Assembly: GCA_020445945.1 (NCBI GenBank)
Contig: JAGRFQ010000040.1
Location: 1-33,160, forward strand
DNA length: 33,160 nt
Origin: Rhodocyclaceae bacterium
Lineage (GTDB): Bacteria > Pseudomonadota > Gammaproteobacteria > Burkholderiales > Rhodocyclaceae
Direction of reading: 5' to 3'
Shown: positions 1 through 8,280 of the stretch, one piece after another
How the letters are laid out: every line of letters starts with the position of its first letter
Position numbering within the stretch: the stretch's first letter is position 1
Made by a program: the position numbers and the translations under genes
The notes under the pieces: generated by a model
Told to the model about the DNA's origin: nothing
Databases searched by the model: none
Seen by the model: only the letters and a program-made list of their open reading frames with translations

Positions 1-250
1 TCAGCAGGCCGGCGGCGATGCCGGCAATTGCAAACCACACCAGCGGACTGTGCGGCGCCGGGTCGTGCTTGACCGAAAACAGGTTGCTTGCGGCCTCGCG
101 TGCGCGGGCTTCGCTGAGCGGGGGCGTGGCCGGAGCTTCGGGCGCCGTGGCGAGCGGTTCGAGGGACAGTTCGGCCGTTTCGGCGAGCCGCGCCTGGGCG
201 TCCTCGCGGTCTTGCTCCGCTTTGCGCAGGGCGTCGATGAGCAGGCTCAT
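1..250 (-). CDS. Membrane-anchored MshN-type protein, N-terminal part only
   Basis: An ATG at 250-248 opens a frame that stays open to the window edge (83 codons seen). It overlaps the mshL stop as ATGA, so the two are translationally coupled. The protein starts MSLLIDALRKAEQDRE, an amphipathic charged helix. A Pro/Ala/Glu-rich stretch follows (residues 30-60), then a hydrophobic segment starting near residue 69 (PLVWFAIAGIAAGLL) that looks like a single membrane anchor. This N-terminus is typical of TPR proteins in betaproteobacterial MSHA or type II secretion clusters (MshN or GspB-like). The TPR part, if present, lies outside the window. The position directly after mshL fits MshN, but the family is inferred from context and a short N-terminus. 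Confidence 0.7.
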   Translation of the reverse strand, partial: MSLLIDALRKAEQDREDAQARLAETAELSLEPLATAPEAPATPPLSEARAREAASNLFSVKHDPAPHSPLVWFAIAGIAAGLL

Positions 251-1926
251 TGCTGCCCGGTCAGCCCCGTTCCGGCCGGCTGGGTGGCAAAGTTGCGAGC
301 GCCGGGCACCGGGTCGGCGCTGAAGAACGCCTCGTCCGGCAGGCGCTCGGCCAGCTCGGGTGACATGAAGCCGTCCTCGATGACGACCGGCCGCAGGAAG
401 ATCACCAGTTCGGTTTTCTGGATTGCGTTGTCGCGGTCGGTGAAGGCTTCGCCGATGACCGGGATCGCGCCGATCAGCGGGATGCGTCCGGTGGTGTAGT
501 CGATGCGGTCTTCCATCAGGCCGCCGAGCACGGCGGTCTGGCCGCTGCGCAGTCGCAATACCGATTCGATCTCGCGGGTGCGGATCTGCGGGACCAGGTT
601 CTTGATGTTGGCGGCGGCCAGATCGGGGTTCGGGTCTTCCTTGAGATCCGAGATGCTGGAGATGGTGGGGCGCACGTTGAGCGTGATCTCGCCGCTGGAG
701 GCCACCTGCGGGGTGATCGACAACACCATCCCGACCGACACCGACTGCGGCGTGGTGGTGAAGGTGGTGCGGCTGTCGACGTTGGCCGTCGACACCGTCT
801 CGGCTTTGACGTTGAAATACACGAACTCGTCGACCACCTTGAGCATCGCGGTCTGGTTGTTGAGCACCGCCAGGCGCGGGCTGGAGAGCACTTTGACGGT
901 GCCGAAGGCTTCGAGCAGATTGATGTCGATCGACAGATTCTTGCTGAGGTAGTTGACCGCGAACGGGGTCAGCGAATTGCCCACGTTGGTGCCCAGGCCG
1001 GGCCCCGCGATGCCCCAGCCCTTGCTGCCCAGACGCGACCAGTCGATGCCTTGCTGGTAGCTGTCGCTGAGCGCGACCTCGACGATGGTGGCCTCGATCA
1101 TGACCTGACGCCGCGCCGAGGCCACGACCTGATCGATGAACTCGCGCACCTTGGCGTGCTGGCGGCCGGTGGCGCGCACGTTGATGATGCCGGACTCGCG
1201 ATTGACGATCACCGAGGCCGCCTCGCGGAAGCCGCTTCCGGCCGTGCCGTCGGCCGCTGCGGGGGCGCCAGGCATGAGCTTGTCGGTTTCCTTGAGCAGG
1301 TCCTGGATGTTCTTTTCGATCGACTCCCAGAACTGGTTGCGCGAGGCGTTCTCGATGCGCGTGCTCGACACGTTGCCGCTGCTCTGGTTGTTGGTGGTCA
1401 CCGCGCCGGTGTTGGTTGCGATCTGGGTGTTGGTGGATACCGTGCCGGAAACCGCGCGGCTGATGTTGACGTAATCGACCTTGTAGCTGCGCAGGAAGGG
1501 CGCGTCGGGCATCACCACCAGATTCGGCCCCTGGCGCTCGTAGCGCATGTCGACCTGCGCGCTGATCCGCTCGAGCAGTTGCGGCAGGGTCTGGTTGATG
1601 GCGTTGAGCGTGACCCGGCCGCTGAGCCCGCCATGCACGTCCACGTTGAGTTTGGCGTCGCGCGCCAGCGCAAACAGCAGCTCGCGCACGTCGACCTCAT
1701 TGACCACCACCGAATAGGTCTCGGCCTTGGCCACGGGCTGCGGGGGCGGCAGCGAAAAACTGCGATCGACCGGGGCCGGAATCGGCGCTGCGGATGCGTT
1801 GGCCGCGATGGCTGCCGGCACATCCTTTGATCCGAGGTGGCCCGACGGCGCTGCCGGCCGGGGCGCTTGGGCGCAGGCGGCGAGCAGGACGGAGACGGTC
1901 AGAACCAGCGCAAGGCGTGATTTCAT
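247..1926 (-). CDS. mshL: MSHA pilus secretin lipoprotein MshL
   Basis: 559 aa. It forms the outer-membrane secretin ring through which the MSHA-type pilus emerges. A lipoprotein signal peptide ends in the lipobox LLAAC, with the lipidated Cys at 18. An N0/STN-like domain lies at about 70-140 (VDVRELLFALARDAKLNVDV). A Ser/Thr/Asn-rich linker near 160-195 is followed by N-domain-like sequence. The C-terminal secretin domain (about 360-515) carries the family signature GQTAVLGGLMED followed by IPLIGAIPVIGEAF and ELVIFLRPVVIED. The length matches MshL. The ATG at 1926 is preferred because it gives a complete signal peptide. It lies downstream of the mshM-like gene (130-nt gap) and overlaps the next gene by 4 nt. 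Confidence 0.93.
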   Translation of the reverse strand: MKSRLALVLTVSVLLAACAQAPRPAAPSGHLGSKDVPAAIAANASAAPIPAPVDRSFSLPPPQPVAKAETYSVVVNEVDVRELLFALARDAKLNVDVHGGLSGRVTLNAINQTLPQLLERISAQVDMRYERQGPNLVVMPDAPFLRSYKVDYVNISRAVSGTVSTNTQIATNTGAVTTNNQSSGNVSSTRIENASRNQFWESIEKNIQDLLKETDKLMPGAPAAADGTAGSGFREAASVIVNRESGIINVRATGRQHAKVREFIDQVVASARRQVMIEATIVEVALSDSYQQGIDWSRLGSKGWGIAGPGLGTNVGNSLTPFAVNYLSKNLSIDINLLEAFGTVKVLSSPRLAVLNNQTAMLKVVDEFVYFNVKAETVSTANVDSRTTFTTTPQSVSVGMVLSITPQVASSGEITLNVRPTISSISDLKEDPNPDLAAANIKNLVPQIRTREIESVLRLRSGQTAVLGGLMEDRIDYTTGRIPLIGAIPVIGEAFTDRDNAIQKTELVIFLRPVVIEDGFMSPELAERLPDEAFFSADPVPGARNFATQPAGTGLTGQQ

Positions 1927-2056
1927 GCGAGTGTCGAGGACGAGAACGCACCAATGTTAAACGTTTGGGCTTGAACTTCAATCTTTTCCTGAAACGACGC
2001 GCGGCCAGGCCGGTGCGCCCGCAGCGGCAATGACGCATGCATGGCGCCGGGCGGGC

Positions 2057-3769
2057 TCAGCGCAGGCGCCGCGCCTGGCGGACGTAGGCACCGCCATCGC
2101 GGTAACGCGCCGGCAGCGCGCGCAGCGCATTCAACGCCTCGATTTCGGTCTCGTAGCGCCCCAGAATCACCCCGGTGCGGGCATTGCTGCCGAGCTGCGC
2201 GGCATACACCCGGATGGGCGTGTCGGGGAGGGCCTGGTGCGCGGTCTCGATCTGCTTTTCCAGGCTGCCGGCGTCGATGTTGGTATTGGTGTGGAGCTGG
2301 ATGAACCAGATCTCGTCGGCGGCCGTCGCCATCCACGCCGCCTGGGCGGCCAGCGCGGCATTGGCCAGTGGGCCGTAGCGCGCATCGATGACCGCGGCCG
2401 GCGCAGCGGTTTGGCTTGCCGGCGCGGCGGGTGCCGTGGCGGCGATTGCGGGTGGGCGTGGTGCAGGGGTCGCCGTGGCAACGACCGCTGGCGCGGCGGG
2501 TGTGGTCGGAGCAACGCGCGCGGGGGCATCGGGCGGCGGTGTGACGTCGACGGCCGGCGACGCTGCTGCAGGTGCAGGTGCAGGTGCAGGTGCAGGTGCA
2601 GGTGCAGGTGCAGGTGCAGGTGCAGGTGCAGGTGCGGCCGTGGGGGGCAGGGCGGGCGCCGGGGTTTCGGGGGCGGGCTCGGCAGGGGCGGCGGCCGCGA
2701 CGGGTTCGACCGGGGCCGGCCGTTTTGCGACCGGCGCTGATGCGCGCGGTGCGTCTGCCACCGCGTTGTGCGGCGGCGGGGCCGGTGCGGGCACGGCAGG
2801 TTCTGGCGTGGCGGGGGGCGAGGCGGCCGGCGGGGGTGAGCTGACGGGGGCTGTCGCGATGGGTGCGGCGGGCGGCGGGGTATCCATCTGCAGCCACAGT
2901 GCGAGGGCACCGATTGCCAGCACGGCGGGGACGATCAGCCAGCCCCGACGCTTGCGTTGCGCGGGGAGATATTCGGCGTCTCTGGCGGCGGTGGTGACGT
3001 GGGTGGGATTGACGGCGTGCAGGTTCTGGGTGAACGCCGCGAGCAGCGATTTGTCGGCCAGCACGTTGATGCGCCGGGTCAGCCCCTTGGCGAATTCGGT
3101 GACCCGCCGCGTGGCCGCCGGGCTGAATACCGCCGGGCCGCGGTAGCCGGCGGCGCGCATGCGAAAGTCGAGATAGTCGGCCACTTCGTCGGCGGTCATC
3201 GGGTTGAGGCGGAAGTGCTGGGTGATGCGGTCCTTGAGCTGGCGCATGTCGCGCCGGGCGAGCACGTCGTCGAGCTCGGGCTGGCCGAAGAGGACCAGCT
3301 GGAGCAGCTTGTGGCGACCGGTTTCAAGGTTGGAAAGCAGCCGGATCTGCTCCAGCGAGGCCTTGGGCATGGCGTGCGCTTCGTCGATCAGGGCGACCAC
3401 GCGGCGGCCCGCGGCGTGGCGTTCGATGAGTGCGTCCTGGATCGCGCCGAGCAGCGCGCCGGTCCGCTCACCGTCCAGCGACAGCCCGAGCTCCGTGGCC
3501 AGCGCGCGCAGCAGTTCGTCGGGTTCGAGCGTCGGGTTGGCGCAGTACAGGGTGTCGATGTCGTCGGGGAAGCGGTCGATCAGCACCCGGCTGAGCATGG
3601 TCTTGCCGGTGCCCACTTCGCCGCTGACGCGAATGATGCCTTCGTCGTGAAGCACGGCGTACATCACCGCTTCGACGGTGGCGCCGCGGCGTGCGCCGGT
3701 AAAGAAGAAGTCAGTCAGCGGGGTCAGCCGGAAGGGCGCTTCGCGCATACCGTAGTGATCGAGATACAT
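2057..3769 (-). CDS. mshM: ExeA/MshM-like AAA ATPase with Ala-Pro linker and SPOR-like C-terminus
   Basis: 570 aa from the ATG at 3769 (MYLDHYGMREAPF, the usual ExeA-family start). An in-frame TTG at 3778 would add three residues. The cytoplasmic AAA domain (1-270) has Walker A GEVGTGKT at 50-57 and Walker B VALIDEAH at 125-132. One membrane segment follows at about 277-295. A very long periplasmic Pro/Ala-rich linker (about 296-460) includes a perfect Ala-Pro tract encoded by a DNA hexamer repeat. The C-terminal 105 residues (WFIQLHTNTN...GRYETEIEALNALRALP) look like a SPOR-type peptidoglycan-binding fold. ExeA proteins help insert secretins through the cell wall, which suits the mshL neighbour. 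The stop of the response regulator lies 12 nt upstream, so they form one operon. Confidence 0.85.
   Translation of the reverse strand: MYLDHYGMREAPFRLTPLTDFFFTGARRGATVEAVMYAVLHDEGIIRVSGEVGTGKTMLSRVLIDRFPDDIDTLYCANPTLEPDELLRALATELGLSLDGERTGALLGAIQDALIERHAAGRRVVALIDEAHAMPKASLEQIRLLSNLETGRHKLLQLVLFGQPELDDVLARRDMRQLKDRITQHFRLNPMTADEVADYLDFRMRAAGYRGPAVFSPAATRRVTEFAKGLTRRINVLADKSLLAAFTQNLHAVNPTHVTTAARDAEYLPAQRKRRGWLIVPAVLAIGALALWLQMDTPPPAAPIATAPVSSPPPAASPPATPEPAVPAPAPPPHNAVADAPRASAPVAKRPAPVEPVAAAAPAEPAPETPAPALPPTAAPAPAPAPAPAPAPAPAPAPAPAAASPAVDVTPPPDAPARVAPTTPAAPAVVATATPAPRPPAIAATAPAAPASQTAAPAAVIDARYGPLANAALAAQAAWMATAADEIWFIQLHTNTNIDAGSLEKQIETAHQALPDTPIRVYAAQLGSNARTGVILGRYETEIEALNALRALPARYRDGGAYVRQARRLR
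2568..2633. repeat. Perfect hexanucleotide tandem repeat (GCAGGT)11
   Basis: Eleven uninterrupted copies of the 6-bp unit GCAGGT (plus-strand reading) lie inside the mshM-like gene, where they encode an alternating Ala-Pro tract at about residues 379-400. The unit is a multiple of three, so copy-number change by slipped-strand mispairing would lengthen or shorten the periplasmic linker without a frameshift. The surrounding linker is also Ala/Pro-rich but uses mixed codons, so the tract is a recent DNA-level expansion rather than simple amino-acid bias. Confidence 0.95.
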
Positions 3770-3781
3770 GCGCAGCAAGAC

Positions 3782-5221
3782 CTATTGCCCGGCGGGGGGC
3801 TGTGAGCGCGGAAGCCCGAGGGTTTCCATGCGATTGTAGAGCGTGGTGCGGTTGATGCCGAGCAGCCGCGCGGCGCGGCTGATGTTGCCGTCGGCCAGGC
3901 GCAGTGCGGCCTCCACGTAGCTGCGCTCCTGCTCGCGCAGCGCGTCATCGAGGCTGAACGCGTCGTCCGCGCCGAGGGTCTCGATGGCTTGGGCGATGCG
4001 CCCCTCGCGGGTGTCGGCGGGGACCACCGGGGCCGGCGCGGAGGGGGCGACGATGGGCAGCGGGGCGCGGCGGTCGAGCTCGTCTTCGAGCTGCGCGGCG
4101 CCCACGTCGTGCCCGGCGTGCTTGGTCTGCAGCCGGATGACGATGTTCTTGAGCTCGCGCACGTTGCCGGGGAACGGATAGTCGCGCCACACGGCGAGCG
4201 CGTCGGGGCCGAGCGAGAATGCGCTGCGCCCGGCCTGATCCGCGTAGCGGGCGCGGAAATGCTCGAGCAGGCGCAGCCGGTCGTCGCCCATTTCGCGCAG
4301 CGGCGGCACTTCGATGGTGAACACGCTGAGGCGGTGGTAGAGATCGGCACGGAAGCGTCCGGCACGGATCTCGGCCTGCAGGTCGCGGTTGGTGGCGGCC
4401 AGGATGCGCGCGTGGCTGAAGCGGGTGCGGGTTTCGCCAACGCGCTGGAATTCGCCGTTTTCGAGGACTCGCAGCAGCTTGGGCTGCAGTTCGAGTGGCA
4501 GCTCGCCGATCTCGTCGAGCAACAGGCAGCCGTCGGCAGCCTCTTCGAAGTAACCGGCGCGGTGCCCGGTGGCGCCGGTAAAGGCGCCGCGGGTGTGGCC
4601 GAACAGCGCGGCTTCGATCAGGGTGGGGGCGATGGCCGCGCAGTTGAGGGTCAGGAAGGGGGCCGCGCGGCGACGGCTGGCGACGTGCAGTCCTTGCGCC
4701 ACGCGTTCCTTGCCGGCGCCGGACTCCCCCGCGATCAGCACCGGAAACGGCGCGTCGGCGAATTGCTGGATGCGGCGGCGGAGGTTGCGCATGGCCTCGC
4801 TGTCGCCGAGCAGGGCGTCGCCGTTGCGCTCCGCGCCGGGTCCGAGCGCGGTGCCGAGCACCCGCCGCAGGTGCTCCGGGTCAGCCGGTTTGGCGATGAA
4901 CTCGAGCGCGCCGAGGGTGCGTGCGCGGCGGGCATTGCTGTTGTCGCTCTGTCCGGAGAGGACGATGATGCGCATTTTCGGCGCGTGGGCGAGCAGGTCG
5001 GCGATCAGCGCAAAGCCTTCGTCCGGGCGGTGTGGCACGGGCGGCAGGCCGAGGTCGACCAGCGCCAGCGCGGGCGGCGCGGGCAGCGCGCGGACGGCGT
5101 CGATGGCGCGCTGGCGCGAGGGCGCCGAGGTGATGTCGAAATCCGGCCCGAGCAGCATGCTGAGCGTCTCCACGATCAACGGGTCGTCATCGACGATCAG
5201 CAAGGTCGGCTTGTTCGACAT
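3782..5221 (-). CDS. Sigma-54-dependent response regulator (NtrC family)
   Basis: 479 aa from ATG 5221 (MSNKPTLLIVDDD). A longer in-frame start at 5293 adds 24 residues without family character. The receiver domain (1-125) has acidic residues D11-D13, phospho-acceptor D56 (ALVDLGLPP), S89 and K111. The DLGLPP...EGF pattern resembles receivers of the PrsR (PEP-CTERM-box) regulators. The AAA+ domain has Walker A GESGAGKE at 165-172, the sigma-54 contact loop GAFTGA at 212-217, and Walker B LLLDEI around D236-E237. A Fis-type helix-turn-helix closes the protein (GNISRAARLLGINRTTLYNR). All motifs needed for sigma-54 activation are intact. It is the first gene of the MSHA segment and probably controls pilus genes. 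No partner histidine kinase is in the window. Confidence 0.9.
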   Translation of the reverse strand: MSNKPTLLIVDDDPLIVETLSMLLGPDFDITSAPSRQRAIDAVRALPAPPALALVDLGLPPVPHRPDEGFALIADLLAHAPKMRIIVLSGQSDNSNARRARTLGALEFIAKPADPEHLRRVLGTALGPGAERNGDALLGDSEAMRNLRRRIQQFADAPFPVLIAGESGAGKERVAQGLHVASRRRAAPFLTLNCAAIAPTLIEAALFGHTRGAFTGATGHRAGYFEEAADGCLLLDEIGELPLELQPKLLRVLENGEFQRVGETRTRFSHARILAATNRDLQAEIRAGRFRADLYHRLSVFTIEVPPLREMGDDRLRLLEHFRARYADQAGRSAFSLGPDALAVWRDYPFPGNVRELKNIVIRLQTKHAGHDVGAAQLEDELDRRAPLPIVAPSAPAPVVPADTREGRIAQAIETLGADDAFSLDDALREQERSYVEAALRLADGNISRAARLLGINRTTLYNRMETLGLPRSQPPAGQ

Positions 5222-5294
5222 GGCGCGGCATTCGGGATGAAGCGGAAAGTGTAGCGGATTCGCGACGTGCGGGCGCGTGATGCACTGCCGCATC

Positions 5295-5326
5295 TTGACG
5301 GCATCTTCGGCGGGCTCTGATAGAAT
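5295..5326 (+). promoter_or_regulatory. Candidate promoter of the mla operon
   Basis: In the 134-bp divergent gap between the response regulator and mlaF there is TTGACG (5295-5300), followed by TGATAG (5318-5323, 17-nt spacing) overlapping TAGAAT (5321-5326, 20-nt spacing). This is the best sigma-70-like match upstream of mlaF. It lies about 30 nt before the GTG start. The exact -10 is uncertain. Confidence 0.45.
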
Positions 5327-5355
5327 GCTGCGTTTTCAAGTACATCGGGGTTCTT

Positions 5356-6171
5356 GTGAGCCAGCAAACGGGTGAAGCGCTGGTCAGTTTGCGCGATGTG
5401 CGCTTTGCCTACGGCGAGCGCGAGGTGCTGCGCGGCATTGATCTGAGCATCCATCGGGGCCAGGTGGTGGCCATCATGGGTGGCAGCGGTTGCGGAAAAA
5501 CAACACTCCTGCGCCTGATCGGCGGCCAGCTCAGGGCCAGTGCGGGCGACGTGCGCGTGGCCGGAAAATCCCTCAACCGCCTCGATACGGCGGGGCTCTA
5601 CGCGCTGCGCCGCCGCATGGGCATGCTGTTCCAGTTCGGCGCGCTGTTTACCGACATGTCGGTGTTCGACAACGTGGCCTTTCCGCTGCGCGAGCACAGC
5701 GACCTGCCCGAGGCGATGATCCGCGATCTGGTGCTGATGAAGCTGCAGGCGGTGGGGCTGCGCGGTGCGCAGGCGCTGATGCCGGCGGAGCTGTCGGGCG
5801 GCATGGCGCGGCGCGTGGCGCTGGCGCGGGCGATTGCGCTCGACCCGATGCTGATCATGTACGACGAGCCTTTTGCCGGGCTGGACCCGATCTCGCTGGG
5901 GGTGATCGGGCAGTTGATCCGCCGCCTCAACGACGCGCTGGGCGCGGCCTCGATCATGGTGACCCACGATGTGCACGAATCGCTGGGCATTGTCGACTAC
6001 GTGTATTTCGTCTCCGAGGGGCGCATCGTCGCGCAGGGCACGCCGGACGAGATCCGCGCCTCGCAGGACGCCTTCGTGCATCAGTTCGTGCACGCCGAAA
6101 TCGACGGACCGGTGCCCTTCCACGTGCCGGCCGCGCCGATGGCCGAGGCGCTGATGGGGCGGGCGTCATGA
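5356..6171 (+). CDS. mlaF: Mla phospholipid transport ATPase MlaF
   Basis: 271 aa, GTG start at 5356 with a GGGG ribosome-binding stretch 5-10 nt upstream. Cytoplasmic ATPase of the MlaFEDB complex, which moves phospholipids between inner and outer membranes to keep outer-membrane asymmetry. Motifs in order: Walker A GGSGCGKT (42-49), Q-loop MLFQFGALF, signature [14 protein letters not shown], Walker [14 protein letters not shown], and H-loop VTHD. The Q-loop context with [16 protein letters not shown] is typical of MlaF/Ttg2A. The stop overlaps the mlaE start (ATGA), the first of a run of such overlaps through the operon. Confidence 0.95.
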   Translation: MSQQTGEALVSLRDVRFAYGEREVLRGIDLSIHRGQVVAIMGGSGCGKTTLLRLIGGQLRASAGDVRVAGKSLNRLDTAGLYALRRRMGMLFQFGALFTDMSVFDNVAFPLREHSDLPEAMIRDLVLMKLQAVGLRGAQALMPAELSGGMARRVALARAIALDPMLIMYDEPFAGLDPISLGVIGQLIRRLNDALGAASIMVTHDVHESLGIVDYVYFVSEGRIVAQGTPDEIRASQDAFVHQFVHAEIDGPVPFHVPAAPMAEALMGRAS

Positions 6172-6944
6172 TCCGCCGGATCGGTGCCGCGGCGGTCGAC
6201 TGGGTGTGGCGGCTCGGCTTTGCGGCGCGCTTCATGTTCTTGCTGCTGCGCTATTCCGGCCAGTCGGTGAGCCGCCTGCATCTGACCATTCGCGAGATTT
6301 ACTTCAGCGGCGTGCTCTCCTTGCTGATCATCCTCGTGTCCGGCCTGTTCGTCGGCCTGGTGCTGGGGCTGCAGGGCTACGAGACGCTGCAGCGGTATGG
6401 CTCCAGCGAGGCGCTGGGGGTGCTGGTGGCGCTGTCGCTGACCCGCGAGCTGGGGCCGGTGGTGGCGGCGCTGCTGTTCGCCAGCCGGGCCGGCTCGGCG
6501 GTGACCGCCGAGATCGGGCTGATGAAGACCACCGAGCAGCTCAAGGCGATGGACATGATGGCGGTCAATCCGCTGGCCCGCGTGGTGGCGCCGCGCTTCT
6601 GGGGCGGGGTGATCTCGATGCCGCTCTTGGCGGCCCTGTTCTCGGCGATGGGGATTCTCGGCGGCTGGCTGATCGGGGTGGTGTTCATCGGCGTCGACGA
6701 CGGCGCGTTCTGGTCGCAGATGCAGGCGGCGGTCGATTTTCGCTACGACATCCTCAACGGGGTGATCAAGAGCGTGGTGTTCGGCGTGGCGGTGTCGCTC
6801 ATAGCGGTGTTCGAAGGCTATGACTGCGTGCCGACCGCCGAAGGCGTTTCGCGGGCGATCACCCGCACCGTGGTGAGTTCGGCGCTGGCCATTCTGGCGC
6901 TCGATTTTGTACTGACATCTTTCATGTTCCGGGGCCAGTCATGA
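6168..6944 (+). CDS. mlaE: Mla phospholipid transport permease MlaE
   Basis: 258 aa from the ATG at 6168, which overlaps the mlaF stop. The frame is open further upstream inside mlaF, but that part is not family-like. It is the inner-membrane permease of the Mla complex, with five or so hydrophobic segments and the MlaE hallmark region [18 protein letters not shown] followed by [15 protein letters not shown]. The C-terminal [20 protein letters not shown] is also characteristic of the MlaE family. Length equals the usual 255-260 aa. It couples to mlaD through an ATGA overlap at 6941-6944. Confidence 0.95.
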   Translation: MIRRIGAAAVDWVWRLGFAARFMFLLLRYSGQSVSRLHLTIREIYFSGVLSLLIILVSGLFVGLVLGLQGYETLQRYGSSEALGVLVALSLTRELGPVVAALLFASRAGSAVTAEIGLMKTTEQLKAMDMMAVNPLARVVAPRFWGGVISMPLLAALFSAMGILGGWLIGVVFIGVDDGAFWSQMQAAVDFRYDILNGVIKSVVFGVAVSLIAVFEGYDCVPTAEGVSRAITRTVVSSALAILALDFVLTSFMFRGQS

Positions 6945-7417
6945 GCCGTACAACGCTCGACCTGTGGGTCGGATTTTTCGTTTTGATCGGGGCAGCGGCG
7001 CTGCTCTTTCTGGCACTCAAGGTTGGCAACCTGTCGGCGGCGAGCTTTGCCGACACCTACGCCGTCGATGTGCGCTTCTCGAACATCGGCGGCATCAAGG
7101 TGCGCGCGCCGGTCAAGTCCGCCGGGGTGGTGGTCGGGCGGGTGACCGCCATCGAATACGACAACACGCGCTTCGAGGCGGTGGTCAAGCTGGCGCTCGA
7201 TACGCGCTACGAATTTCCGCGCGACACCATCGCCGAGATTCTCACCTCCGGGCTGCTCGGCGAGCAGTACATCGGGCTGGAACCGGGCGGTGACGCGCGC
7301 ATGCTCGCCGATGGCGAAACGCTCAAGCTGCGTGGCCAGTCGGCCGTTGTGCTGGAGAAGCTGATCAGTCAGTTCCTCTTCAACAAGGCGGGCGAATCGC
7401 CGACGCCGCAGCAATGA
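6941..7417 (+). CDS. mlaD: Mla substrate-binding MCE-domain protein MlaD
   Basis: 158 aa. A single N-terminal membrane anchor (residues 9-26, [18 protein letters not shown]) is followed by one MCE domain (about 38-115) with [21 protein letters not shown] and the conserved [16 protein letters not shown]. MlaD forms a periplasmic hexamer that receives lipid from MlaC. Length is close to that of other MlaD proteins. It overlaps mlaE and mlaA by 4 nt each. Confidence 0.95.
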   Translation: MSRTTLDLWVGFFVLIGAAALLFLALKVGNLSAASFADTYAVDVRFSNIGGIKVRAPVKSAGVVVGRVTAIEYDNTRFEAVVKLALDTRYEFPRDTIAEILTSGLLGEQYIGLEPGGDARMLADGETLKLRGQSAVVLEKLISQFLFNKAGESPTPQQ

Positions 7418-8280
7418 CCGATGTGATCCAGATGATGACGCTCAAAAAGACAATCCGGCGGGCGCCCGCGATCCTTGTCACGACGCTGGCGCTGGCCGGC
7501 TGTGCGACCGTGGAGCATCCGCACCCCGACGACCCGTGGGAGGGCTACAACCGGGCGGTGTTCGCGTTCAACGAGGGCGTCGACAAGGCGGTGTTCAAGC
7601 CGCTGGCCACCGGCTACGACACCGTCGCGCCCTTGCCGGTGAAGTCCGGCGTGGGCAGTTTCTTCGGCAACCTCGGCGACATCTGGACCGGCATCAACAA
7701 TTTTCTCCAGGGCAAGGGGCGCGATGGCGGCTCCGACGCGGCGCGGGTGCTGATCAATTCCACGCTGGGCATCTTCGGCCTGTTCGACGTGGCCACCGAC
7801 ATGGGCTTCGAGAAGCACCAGGAAGACCTCGGCCAGACCCTGGCGGTGTGGGGCGTGGGCAATGGGCCGTATTTCGTGGTGCCCTTCTTCGGCCCGCGCA
7901 CATTGCGCGATGCGGCCGCCCTGCCGGGGGACATCTACGGCGGATCGCTGGTGCAGTTGTCGGACGTGGCCTCGCGCAATGCGGTGACCGGGCTGCGCGT
8001 GGTGCACGAGCGGGCGGCATTGCTCGGCGCGGACCGGGCGGTGGAAGAGGGCAGCCTCGACAAGTACGGCTACATCCGCGACTTCTACCTCCAGCAGCGG
8101 CGCTACGAAATCTACGACGGCCGGCCCCCGCGCGAGCGTTTCGACGACGCACGCGCCACGCCGATGCAACCGATCGGACTTTCCGCGATCGAAGCGGATG
8201 ACGCTGCGGCCGGCAGCCTGCGCATCGAACTGGCGCGCGCCGGCGGCGACACTCTCAAGGCACAAGGGCAGGAACAATGA
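7414..8280 (+). CDS. mlaA: Outer-membrane phospholipid-removal lipoprotein MlaA (VacJ)
   Basis: 288 aa. The lipoprotein signal has lipobox LALAGC with Cys30 as the acylated residue. The signal is long from the coupled ATG at 7414; the Met pair at residues 7-8 would give a more ordinary length. The MlaA domain starts DPWEGYNRAVFAFNEGVDKAVFKP and contains DLGQTLAVWGVGNGPYFVVPFFGP, both strongly conserved. MlaA removes phospholipid from the outer leaflet and passes it to MlaC. In E. coli mlaA is unlinked to mlaFEDCB; here it sits inside the operon, so all six components are together. About 40 residues at the C-terminus look unstructured. Confidence 0.94.
   Translation: MTDVIQMMTLKKTIRRAPAILVTTLALAGCATVEHPHPDDPWEGYNRAVFAFNEGVDKAVFKPLATGYDTVAPLPVKSGVGSFFGNLGDIWTGINNFLQGKGRDGGSDAARVLINSTLGIFGLFDVATDMGFEKHQEDLGQTLAVWGVGNGPYFVVPFFGPRTLRDAAALPGDIYGGSLVQLSDVASRNAVTGLRVVHERAALLGADRAVEEGSLDKYGYIRDFYLQQRRYEIYDGRPPRERFDDARATPMQPIGLSAIEADDAAAGSLRIELARAGGDTLKAQGQEQ

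Noticed and set aside
1923..2042. Possible 39-aa minus-strand gene between the mshM-like gene and mshL, with an ATGA overlap to mshL
   Set aside because: No ribosome-binding site and no family character; the overlap alone is weak evidence.
2557..2640. Repeat-encoded Cys-Arg or Cys-Thr repeat proteins in other frames of the hexamer tract
   Set aside because: These are by-products of a six-base repeat that is open in several frames; the mshM frame explains the region.
5222..5293. 24-residue N-terminal extension of the response regulator
   Set aside because: The extension has no receiver-domain character, and MSNKPTLLIVDDD at 5221 is a standard start.
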